The notes under the pieces: model-generated
Seen by the model: only the letters and a program-made list of their open reading frames with translations
Databases searched by the model: none
What the model was told of the DNA's origin: nothing
Assembly (NCBI GenBank): GCA_046757645.1
Contig: JBHHYS010000131.1
Span: forward strand, 1-5,362
DNA length: 5,362 nt
Source of the DNA: JBHHYS01 sp046757645
Lineage (GTDB): Bacteria > Acidobacteriota > Terriglobia > Acidiferrales > 2-02-FULL-67-57
Reading direction: 5' to 3'
Shown here: positions 1-5,362 of the stretch, piece after piece
How positions within the stretch are numbered: the stretch's first letter is position 1
Layout: the number at the start of each line of letters is the position of its first letter
Translations under genes and position numbers: made by a program

Positions 1-2
1 GC

Positions 3-650
3 TTCGAGGTGCCTGGCATTCTGGTCACGCCCGCCGGGCCGGTGCCGCCCGGCCCGGTGATTGTTGGATTGGAGAGCGGCACTGGCATGCCGGGCCAACC
101 AGGGGCCTCTGACTCGCCCGCAGCAGGGAGCGAACAGCCGCCGCGCAAGTCGCCTAAGGAGCGTGCCCAGGCGATGCTAGCAGCGATCCGCGCGGGTAGG
201 GGCGGGGACGAATCTGCGGTGGGGCGCCGCGTCTACACCACCTACATATACCTGCCGGACCTAACCAGCCAGTCATCAACCTGGCTGCTTCGGTTTGCCG
301 AACGCAATCGCGCTAACCCGGCGCGCCCCGCTGCGCTGGCTGGCGAAGGGAACCGGGCTGGTAAGGACAACCGCATCTCAGCCCCGCAAGTGGTGAAAAA
401 AGCGGACCCCTGTTACCCCGCCGATGCCCACTGGGAGCGGGTTGAGGGTACGGTGGCGCTCTACGGGGTGATTCGCGCCGATGGTGGCGTCGAAGACATC
501 GCTGTGGTGCGAGGCGTAGAGGCGCGGCTCGACAAGAAAGCTGCTGAAGCCTTTGCGCGATCACGTTTTGCGCCCGCCCGCAAGAATGGCCGACCCATAG
601 CCATCGAAGCCCTGGTGGAAATCCCCTTCCGGCTCGCCCTCTGTTTCTAG
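3..650 (+). CDS. TonB-like energy transducer, C-terminal part (5' end outside window)
   Basis: TonB C-terminal domains span the periplasm and contact the TonB box of outer-membrane receptors, passing on energy from the inner-membrane ExbB/ExbD motor. The frame is open to the left edge, so the gene is 5'-partial. A GTG at 9 could be read as a start, but no ribosome site can be judged. Counting from that GTG (213 residues): a Pro/Gly-rich stretch at 1-45, as in TonB linkers; a basic helix-like segment near 46-65; a segment with YLPDLTSQSSTWLLRFAER at about 81-99, like one I recall before the TonB domain in acidobacterial homologues; then a TonB_C domain (PF03544 type) at about 125-208. Its hallmarks are DPCYPADA, RVEGTVALYGVIRADG, LDKKAAEAFARSRFAPA, KNGRPI and a final VEIPF. 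The N-terminal membrane anchor is not in view. It converges on the receptor gene, 278 bases away. The domain call is firm; the receptor partner is unknown. Confidence 0.88.
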   Translation, partial: FEVPGILVTPAGPVPPGPVIVGLESGTGMPGQPGASDSPAAGSEQPPRKSPKERAQAMLAAIRAGRGGDESAVGRRVYTTYIYLPDLTSQSSTWLLRFAERNRANPARPAALAGEGNRAGKDNRISAPQVVKKADPCYPADAHWERVEGTVALYGVIRADGGVEDIAVVRGVEARLDKKAAEAFARSRFAPARKNGRPIAIEALVEIPFRLALCF

Positions 651-800
651 CTGAAGGAGCCGGGAAAAGCGAGTAAGGGGCCTGGGGGCGAGCCAGCCAA
701 AGGACCTTTTCGATGACGAATAATGGATGGTTTCTCTTCCCACCTGTCCGGGGAGAATCGTGCCCAAACCATGGGTTTTTCAACGGGTCGTCGCCAGACC

Positions 801-819
801 AAACCGGCCCACCGGTTTT
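801..819 (+). terminator. weak candidate intrinsic terminator for the TonB-like gene
   Basis: A perfect 7-bp stem AAACCGG/CCGGTTT (801-807 and 812-818) with a CCCA loop ends in a run of four T. It lies 150 bases past the stop of the plus-strand gene. The stem is short and the T run overlaps it, so termination here is only possible. No better plus-strand terminator is visible in the gap. Confidence 0.3.
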
Positions 820-820
820 A

Positions 821-838
821 GCGCGCGGTTCGAAGCGC
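821..838 (+). repeat. 18-nt dispersed repeat, copy 1
   Basis: GCGCGCGGTTCGAAGCGC matches the sequence at 5173-5190 at 17 of 18 positions, in the same orientation. It is partly palindromic, with GCGC at both ends around TTCGAA. The two copies lie on either side of the receptor gene, both in non-coding DNA. No function is known to me. Confidence 0.55.
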
Positions 839-867
839 AGCTAAGACCAAGTACCCCACGCCCGGGC

Positions 868-908
868 AAAAAGGAAAAAGCGGGTTGGGCCGGGAAGCCC
901 AACCCGCT
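868..908 (-). terminator. rho-independent terminator of the receptor gene
   Basis: A perfect 12-bp GC-rich stem (AGCGGGTTGGGC at 879-890 paired with 897-908) encloses a 6-nt loop. On the minus strand it is followed by TTTTTCCTTTTT. It begins 20 bases after the receptor stop codon at 929. The T tract exists only on the minus-strand side, so it acts for the receptor gene and not for the gene at 3-650. Confidence 0.9.
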
Positions 909-928
909 GGAGGAGCGCTGACCCCGAG

Positions 929-3900
929 CTAGAACTCGACGCGGAACCCGAGCTGGATGCGGCGCGGCTGGTTGAACTGCGAGTCGATCACGCCAAACCC
1001 TGCCGGGTTCGTCAGGTTGAGCGTATCCTCGAAGATATCAGGATCCGAAAACTCCACATGGTTGAACATGTTGAGGAAGTCGAACGAGAAGACGATGCCG
1101 ACCGTCTCCGTCACCTTCGTCCGCTTGCCGAGGGAGAAGTCAACGTTCCAGCGGGGCAGCCCGCGCAGCACCCCAAAGCCGTGCCTGCCCTCCTGGCTGA
1201 GCAGGACCTGGCGGAAGCTATTGAAGGCGGCGTCCGGGTCGGCGAACAGGTTCACGTCGCCGGTGGTGCCGGCGGTCGTGCCGGTTACCCCCCGATGAGC
1301 GGAGTTGTTGCCGAGGTTGAGGGGGCCTCTGGCCACGGCACAACCGGTGCCGAAGGCTCCCCCACCGAAGGTCTCAAAGCTCTGCAAGACGCAGAGGGGC
1401 AGGCCGCTCGAGGCGGTGAAAATCCCTGCCGTCCACCAGCCGCCGAGGATTTTATCGGCCCGGGAACCGGTGGAGAAGTGCCGGCCACTCCCAAACGGCA
1501 GCTCGTAGAACCAGTGGACATTCAAGGCGTGGCGGCGATCGAAGCGAGCAGGACCGTAGTCGAGGTTCAAGTCAAAAGGAGAAAGGTTGGAATCTATGTA
1601 CTCTTGGTTCAGCCCGAACTGGTCAAGCACCTTCGAGAAAGTGTAGTTCACCGCGAAGGTCAGCCCGTGCGACATCCGCTTCTGCAACCTGATGAAGCCG
1701 GCGTGGTAGTTGGACCGGCCGCCATCCACGGTCATGAGGTTGATCAGGACTTGATCATTGGTGAAGGGTTGCGCCGCGGAAAAGTTAATCCCAAACAGAA
1801 ACAGAGACCAGACATCCCCATTCACAAACTCGGTGGTGAAGTTGGAAGCCAGAGTTTGAGTCATGCCGGCGCCGACCTGGTTTTCAAACCAGGACTGTGT
1901 GGTCACCGCCGTGGCTGCCACCCCTGCGCGCAACTGTGCTGCCACCGCGTCGAAAGCCTGGGCAAAACTCTGCCCCGAGGCCGGATCGAGTTGGAAGAAT
2001 GGCACAGCAGTTACGTCCACGCTTTGCTTGAGGTTGCGGCCCAGCCGGCCCACATAGCCGACCTCCAGCAGCGTGTTGCCCGGCAACTCCCGTTGAATGG
2101 TGAAGTCGAGGCTGTGGGCCTCCCCTGGCTTGAGCCCGGGGTCAATCGAGAAGGAGAGGATTTCGCCAAACGGAGACCCGACCGGGAGCGGAATTGTCCC
2201 CGGGGGAGCGGGGGGCAAGGGCACAGTGGAGCCGTCGACGCCGATGCGGAAAGCCGTGCTCGGGTCGGTGCTGGTAGCGCACACTCCGGTGAGCGTGGGG
2301 CCGACGCACGCCAGGGTCTGGCCAAAGCCCACGCCCAGAATCGGGGTCATCACCAACCCGACACCGTTCAGCCGGTCGTAAGTGAGCGAGTAACCCCCGC
2401 GGAGGACGGTCTGCCGGTCGCCGAAGAGACGCCCCCAAAATCCCTCGGTAAAGGAGGGGCTCCAGGCGGCGGCGGCCCGCGGCCCGAGGTTGTTCCAGTC
2501 AATATCGTAGACATACTTGCGCCCGGAGGAACGGATGGGAGTGAAGGCCAGCTCGGGATTGAAGATTTGGCCGCTCAAAGCTGCCTCTTGCCGCTGGCGA
2601 AAGTAATCATCGGCAAAGACGGGCTCGCCCGTGCCCCGGTTAATCATTATCACTTGTTTCCCGTCCGATTCCACCGGTGGCACTTGCACTTGATAAGTGA
2701 GGCCGTAGCTGACCGTCCAAGAGGGGGTGACTCGCCAGATGTCCTGGGCATAGAACTCATACGAGCGGATGGTGGAGTTGGCGGACACGGGAGTGCCCAA
2801 GGGGTTGTTGTTGAAGGAGCCGTCGCGGGTAAGCATGATGGTCGCCCTGTCCACCATGCCCAAGGCGGCCGTATAGAGGCTATCCCACCGGCTGATATCG
2901 CCCGGGGTCAAGCAATTGGTGGTGATGCCTGGGCCACAAGTGGGGGGGCGATTGGCGGCCAGTACGGTGATTCCCTGGTCGGCATCCAAGAAGTACACCA
3001 GGGAGCTGAGCGAACCCACTACTTTATCGTCGCGCCGGTGGAAGACGTCCTGGTTGAGGAAGCTCCCCCCGAATTGGAAGGTGTGCCGCCCCACCAACCA
3101 GGTGGTGTCGTTCCGGATGTTAATATCCTTCTCGTTCCAAACCCGGCTCCGGGCATTCTGAGTGTCGATGTTAATCGGCTCATCCACTAGGCCAGGCTCC
3201 CCCGCCAGTTGCAAAGCTCCTGAGGTGCCCGGCACCTGGGGGAAAACGCCCGCGCGCTGCCACTCCCACCAGTTGCGGGTCCAAGAGAAGCGGAACTGGT
3301 TGGTCAGGCGGGGAGAAATTTGCCCGTCGACGCCCAACACCAAGTAGCGGGGTTGGACCGGGCTGCTCCCCACCGGCACCGCTTTCCCGAGCTGGCCCGT
3401 GAGCAACCCACCAATGTCGATCTGGTTCAGGTTCGGACTCTCCAGGCGGGAATGGCGGAAGCTGCTAAGAAAGCTCCACTTGTCAGTGATTTGCTGGTCC
3501 AAGCGTACAACGAAAAAGTCGGAATTGATCGGGGTATCCGCGGACCCTCGGAAGCCGATGGTGTTCAGGCCATCGCCCAAGGAAGGGTCGTTGCCCGGGG
3601 GCAAAAAATTCCATAGGCTCTGCACCACCGGGCTAAGGCCCAGCCCGCGCGGGTCGCAGGCGGAGGTATTGCCCGACCCACACAGGGTGGAGGCGGCGAG
3701 GGGATAGCTGACCACGCCGCCGGTGCTATCGCGGAAGCGCAGGATGCCCTGCCGGAGGGTGTTGGTGGGCACCAGGCGTGTTATGGTTTCCGCGATGCGC
3801 CTGCGCCGGCCTTCGTAATGCCCGTAAAGAAAGGTCTTGTCCTTGACGAGGGGGCCGCCGAGGGAGAAGCCGAAGCGGTTGTCTTTTTCTTCGGGCTTTT

Positions 3901-4759
3901 CCTGGCCCGTACGGTTAAGGTCCCAAAAGTTGGCGTTGAGGTTGTCGTTCTGGTGGTACCAGTACGCAGAGCCGTGGATTGAGTTCGTGCCCCGCTTCGT
4001 CACCATGATGACCTGGGCCCCCATCGAACGCCCGAAGGTGGCGTTGGGGTTGGTGGTGCTGACGCGGAACTCTTCAATGCTCTCCACAGGGACGGGAATC
4101 ACCGGAAGAGGTATACCGCTCCACATTACCGTGGCATACCCTCCCGTGCCCTCAGTGTTATTGGTGGCGTCGCCCCCATCCAACCGGAACGTGGTCTGGT
4201 CGCTGCGGGCGCCGGCCACTTGCCCCCCGCTAACGTTGCCACTGTCAACGTTGAACCCCGGCGTCACCACAGGTTGGAGGAGCAATAATGTAGCCGCCTG
4301 CCGGTCAAACGTGGGGAGTCGGGTCAACTGCTCCCCACTTATAACAGCGCCCACCGTGGCATCGGCTGTCTGCAACTCCATGGCCGGGGCGGCCTCCACT
4401 TCGACCACCTGCTCGACGGCACCCAATTCCAGGGCGATGTCGATTGTGTAGGATTTCGCTACTTCGACCTTGAATTTCGGCACCGATGCAGTGCGAAACC
4501 CTTGTCTGGTCACTGTGATGGTGTAAGTCCCCGGGGCCACGCTAGCAAAGACATACTGGCCCACTGGATCGGTGGTTTGTGTAAGAGCGATATTGGTCGA
4601 CGGGTTGAGCAACTCCACCCGGGCGTCCGGCACGACTGCCCCGGTCGGGTCGCTCACCGTGCCAGCCACTCTGGCGGTGGCAGCAGTCTGGGCTTGGAAT
4701 AGGGCAGGCGCGGCAAAAAAGAGACACAAAACCATGGCCGCCGCTATGACGGTTCGCAT
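929..4759 (-). CDS. Oar-like TonB-dependent outer-membrane receptor with carboxypeptidase-regulatory-like domain
   Basis: An outer-membrane beta-barrel of the Oar/TonB-dependent transporter family, presumably importing a bulky ligand with TonB-supplied energy; the substrate is not deducible. The protein has 1276 residues, within the family's usual range. Order: signal peptide about 1-24 (MRTVIAAAMVLCLFFAAPAL then FQAQ); CarboxypepD_reg-like domain (PF13620 type) about 29-112, with VAGTVSDPTGAVVPDARVEL and APGTYTITVTRQGF; plug about 118-260, with QTTFRLDGGDATNN and VTKRGTNSIHGSAY; barrel from about 262. Barrel hallmarks are NRFGFSLGGPLVKDKTFLYG near 294-313, FDRRHALNVHWFYELPFGSG near 1073-1092, FDFLNMFNHVEF near 1226-1237 and a final RVEF ending in the Phe expected for barrel assembly. 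The ATG at 4759 is chosen because AGGAGG lies 5 nt upstream and a signal peptide follows at once. A TTG at 4846 would add 29 residues before the signal peptide and falls in the -35 box. The mature protein has eight cysteines in four close pairs. No frameshift is seen. Confidence 0.95.
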   Translation of the reverse strand: MRTVIAAAMVLCLFFAAPALFQAQTAATARVAGTVSDPTGAVVPDARVELLNPSTNIALTQTTDPVGQYVFASVAPGTYTITVTRQGFRTASVPKFKVEVAKSYTIDIALELGAVEQVVEVEAAPAMELQTADATVGAVISGEQLTRLPTFDRQAATLLLLQPVVTPGFNVDSGNVSGGQVAGARSDQTTFRLDGGDATNNTEGTGGYATVMWSGIPLPVIPVPVESIEEFRVSTTNPNATFGRSMGAQVIMVTKRGTNSIHGSAYWYHQNDNLNANFWDLNRTGQEKPEEKDNRFGFSLGGPLVKDKTFLYGHYEGRRRRIAETITRLVPTNTLRQGILRFRDSTGGVVSYPLAASTLCGSGNTSACDPRGLGLSPVVQSLWNFLPPGNDPSLGDGLNTIGFRGSADTPINSDFFVVRLDQQITDKWSFLSSFRHSRLESPNLNQIDIGGLLTGQLGKAVPVGSSPVQPRYLVLGVDGQISPRLTNQFRFSWTRNWWEWQRAGVFPQVPGTSGALQLAGEPGLVDEPINIDTQNARSRVWNEKDINIRNDTTWLVGRHTFQFGGSFLNQDVFHRRDDKVVGSLSSLVYFLDADQGITVLAANRPPTCGPGITTNCLTPGDISRWDSLYTAALGMVDRATIMLTRDGSFNNNPLGTPVSANSTIRSYEFYAQDIWRVTPSWTVSYGLTYQVQVPPVESDGKQVIMINRGTGEPVFADDYFRQRQEAALSGQIFNPELAFTPIRSSGRKYVYDIDWNNLGPRAAAAWSPSFTEGFWGRLFGDRQTVLRGGYSLTYDRLNGVGLVMTPILGVGFGQTLACVGPTLTGVCATSTDPSTAFRIGVDGSTVPLPPAPPGTIPLPVGSPFGEILSFSIDPGLKPGEAHSLDFTIQRELPGNTLLEVGYVGRLGRNLKQSVDVTAVPFFQLDPASGQSFAQAFDAVAAQLRAGVAATAVTTQSWFENQVGAGMTQTLASNFTTEFVNGDVWSLFLFGINFSAAQPFTNDQVLINLMTVDGGRSNYHAGFIRLQKRMSHGLTFAVNYTFSKVLDQFGLNQEYIDSNLSPFDLNLDYGPARFDRRHALNVHWFYELPFGSGRHFSTGSRADKILGGWWTAGIFTASSGLPLCVLQSFETFGGGAFGTGCAVARGPLNLGNNSAHRGVTGTTAGTTGDVNLFADPDAAFNSFRQVLLSQEGRHGFGVLRGLPRWNVDFSLGKRTKVTETVGIVFSFDFLNMFNHVEFSDPDIFEDTLNLTNPAGFGVIDSQFNQPRRIQLGFRVEF

Positions 4760-4764
4760 AACAC

Positions 4765-4770
4765 CCTCCT
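4765..4770 (-). promoter_or_regulatory. ribosome binding site that fixes the receptor start
   Basis: On the minus strand AGGAGG (4770 down to 4765) is followed by the 5-nt spacer GTGTT and the ATG at 4759. This is a near-ideal Shine-Dalgarno match. It decides in favour of this start over the in-frame TTG 87 bases upstream. Confidence 0.9.
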
Positions 4771-4817
4771 CAGAGCAAAGGCAGGTTTGTGAGGGCAACC
4801 ATCCCTCGTTGCACGCT

Positions 4818-4846
4818 ATGGAACATAACTCTGGAGCTTTTGTCAA
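4818..4846 (-). promoter_or_regulatory. putative sigma-70-type promoter of the receptor gene
   Basis: A perfect TTGACA -35 box lies at 4846-4841 on the minus strand. With a 17-nt spacer the -10 position reads TTCCAT (4823-4818), matching TATAAT at only 3 of 6 positions. The predicted RNA would start near 4810, giving a leader of about 50 bases before the ATG at 4759. The -35 is convincing, the -10 is weak, and an activator may be needed. Confidence 0.5.
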
Positions 4847-4865
4847 GAAGAAATTCCTAGTTTAA

Positions 4866-4919
4866 GCACCCCCTTGGTCGCGGGCGCTCACCGCCTCTCC
4901 TCTTACGCTGCGGGGGTGC
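4866..4919. repeat. nested inverted repeat upstream of the receptor promoter
   Basis: GCACCCCC (4866-4873) pairs with GGGGGTGC (4912-4919) across 38 bases. Inside, GGCG (4883-4886) pairs with CGCC (4892-4895). The near edge lies about 20 bases upstream of the -35 box. It could be an operator or a structured upstream element, or chance in GC-rich DNA. No known operator is recognised. Confidence 0.3.
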
Positions 4920-4940
4920 GTGCCAAAAGCGCGTGAGGGT

Positions 4941-5048
4941 GTTGAAAAACTGCGGCAAGGGCCTCTTTCGCACGGTGAGTGCACCTCTAAGCTGCTGATT
5001 CTTCGCTTCTCGCAAAGGGCTTTGGAACCCCTAAAACACTTTTTCAAC
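4941..5048. repeat. 108-bp palindromic element, MITE/REP-like
   Basis: Perfect 9-bp terminal inverted repeats GTTGAAAAA (4941-4949) and TTTTTCAAC (5040-5048) bound the element. Pairing continues weakly inward: after one mismatch TG/CA pairs, and GCC-CTTT-GC segments (4961-4971 with 5011-5020) pair with small bulges. No transposase is encoded and no target-site duplication is evident. Short frames cross it on both strands without ribosome sites or known domains. The form fits a small non-autonomous mobile or REP-type repeat; the family is not identified. Confidence 0.45.
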
Positions 5049-5172
5049 GGCATCGCGTGGTTTTCGCACTGCTCCCAGGATGGGCAGGGACGAGGAATCT
5101 GAGCTGGACGTCGTTTCTTGGTGACCCTCTTGGCAGGCCCCTAGCTCACACGGCACACCCACCTTCGACCAG

Positions 5173-5190
5173 GCGCGCGGTTTGAAGCGC
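5173..5190 (+). repeat. 18-nt dispersed repeat, copy 2
   Basis: GCGCGCGGTTTGAAGCGC differs from the copy at 821-838 at one base. A shorter match, TTGAAGCGCT, occurs at 5182-5191 within and just past this copy and again at 5327-5336. The sequence beyond the 18 bases is not shared, so this may be the core of a longer degenerate repeat. Confidence 0.5.
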
Positions 5191-5214
5191 TGGATTTTGC
5201 CGGTGGCACAATGC

Positions 5215-5293
5215 TGTCATGTTGAGCGAAGCGAAGCATCTCGACGTTACGGTTCAACGCTAGCTGAGATTCTTCGCTGCGCTCAGAATGACA
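5215..5293. repeat. interspersed palindromic repeat with 28-nt arms
   Basis: Two 28-nt arms (5215-5242 and 5266-5293) are inverted copies matching at 24 of 28 positions, separated by 23 bases. The outer ends are TGTCAT and ATGACA, and the core reads TGAGCG-AGCGAAG. From memory, this TGTCATTCTGAGCG...GAATCTC sequence recurs in intergenic DNA of many environmental bacteria. Its minus-strand translation contains CHSERSEES and LRFAQHD, peptides that turn up in many spurious small predicted proteins. It can form a long hairpin. Whether it is mobilised by a REP-associated transposase is not shown here. Confidence 0.75.
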
Positions 5294-5362
5294 AATGCGA
5301 GCAAACCATGCGGCTACGTCCCCAGCTTGAAGCGCTCCACCGAACCCGCTGAGCCCCCAGGC

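Larger units (their letters stand above)
651..928. other. convergent intergenic gap, no gene
   Basis: This 278-base gap separates the tails of the two genes. It carries the weak plus-strand hairpin at 801-819, a copy of an 18-nt repeat at 821-838 and the strong minus-strand terminator at 868-908. The small open frames crossing it lack ribosome sites and recognisable domains, so I call no gene. Confidence 0.7.
4760..5362. other. 603-base region without a convincing gene
   Basis: Upstream of the receptor gene to the window end, the region holds the ribosome site, promoter, nested inverted repeat, 108-bp palindromic element, second 18-nt repeat and 28-nt-arm repeat listed separately. No tRNA or rRNA is seen. 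A minus-strand frame is open from the right edge (5362) to a stop at 5141 but runs straight through the palindromic repeat, so it looks spurious. Between 5049 and 5172 I see nothing recognisable. Confidence 0.65.

Noticed and set aside
766..780. Hairpin AAACC/GGTTT followed by T residues as a terminator of the TonB-like gene
   Set aside because: The stem has 5 mostly A/T pairs with a 3-nt loop, too weak to call.
313..783. Minus-strand open frames antisense to the TonB-like gene
   Set aside because: The Arg/Pro-rich translation resembles no family, and the plus strand here encodes an unmistakable TonB C-terminal domain.
1058..3190. A 710-residue plus-strand open frame antisense to the receptor gene
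   Set aside because: It lies wholly within the receptor gene, which has clear family motifs. The translation shows no recognisable domain and has the odd composition of a GC-rich shadow frame. No convincing ribosome site was seen.
3837..4451. A 204-residue plus-strand open frame antisense to the receptor plug region
   Set aside because: It overlaps conserved plug and barrel-start motifs on the other strand and has no domain signature of its own.
4862..5102. Short frames of about 60 codons on both strands across the 108-bp element
   Set aside because: They are made mostly of the palindromic element, lack ribosome sites and match no known family.
5141..5362. Minus-strand frame open from the right edge, possibly the 3' end of a gene
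   Set aside because: About 30 of its 73 codons are the palindromic repeat, read as CHSERSEES...LRFAQHD, and the rest has no recognisable domain. A true gene tail running through the repeat cannot be fully excluded without sequence to the right.
651..5362. A CRISPR array, riboswitch or tRNA in the non-coding regions
   Set aside because: No regularly spaced repeats, no tRNA-like arms and no known riboswitch core were seen on either strand.

Overview
The window is GC-rich and reads as a piece of an Acidobacteriota-type genome, possibly a metagenomic contig. The evidence is a very large Oar-like TonB-dependent receptor with an N-terminal carboxypeptidase-regulatory-like domain, a family greatly expanded in Acidobacteriota, beside a TonB C-terminal-domain protein whose middle segment resembles a module I recall from acidobacterial TonB-like proteins. 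The phylum assignment is inferred from family knowledge, not from a marker gene.

Layout: (1) Positions 3-650, plus strand: the 3' part of a gene for a TonB-like protein; its beginning lies before the window. (2) 651-928: a convergent intergenic gap. It holds a weak hairpin that could end the plus-strand gene, one copy of an 18-nt repeat, and a strong intrinsic terminator for the minus-strand gene. (3) 929-4759, minus strand: one 1276-residue outer-membrane receptor gene with signal peptide, regulatory-like domain, plug and long beta-barrel, ending in Phe. Its start is set by a strong Shine-Dalgarno sequence just upstream. A longer reading is possible, but its TTG start codon is part of a perfect TTGACA -35 box. 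(4) 4760-5362: about 600 bases without a convincing gene. It holds the receptor promoter, a nested inverted repeat upstream of it, a 108-bp palindromic (MITE/REP-like) element, a second copy of the 18-nt repeat, and an interspersed palindromic repeat with 28-nt arms.

Functionally, the two proteins belong to the same machinery. TonB C-terminal domains deliver inner-membrane energy to outer-membrane receptors, and the receptor is the kind of protein so energised. They lie tail to tail with separate transcription signals, so they are neighbours and not an operon, and a dedicated pairing is only a possibility. The substrate cannot be read from the sequence.

I found no previously undescribed multi-gene system. 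The most useful observations are the cysteine pattern of the receptor (exactly eight in the mature protein, in four local pairs), the start-site correction, and the cluster of small repeats upstream of the receptor.
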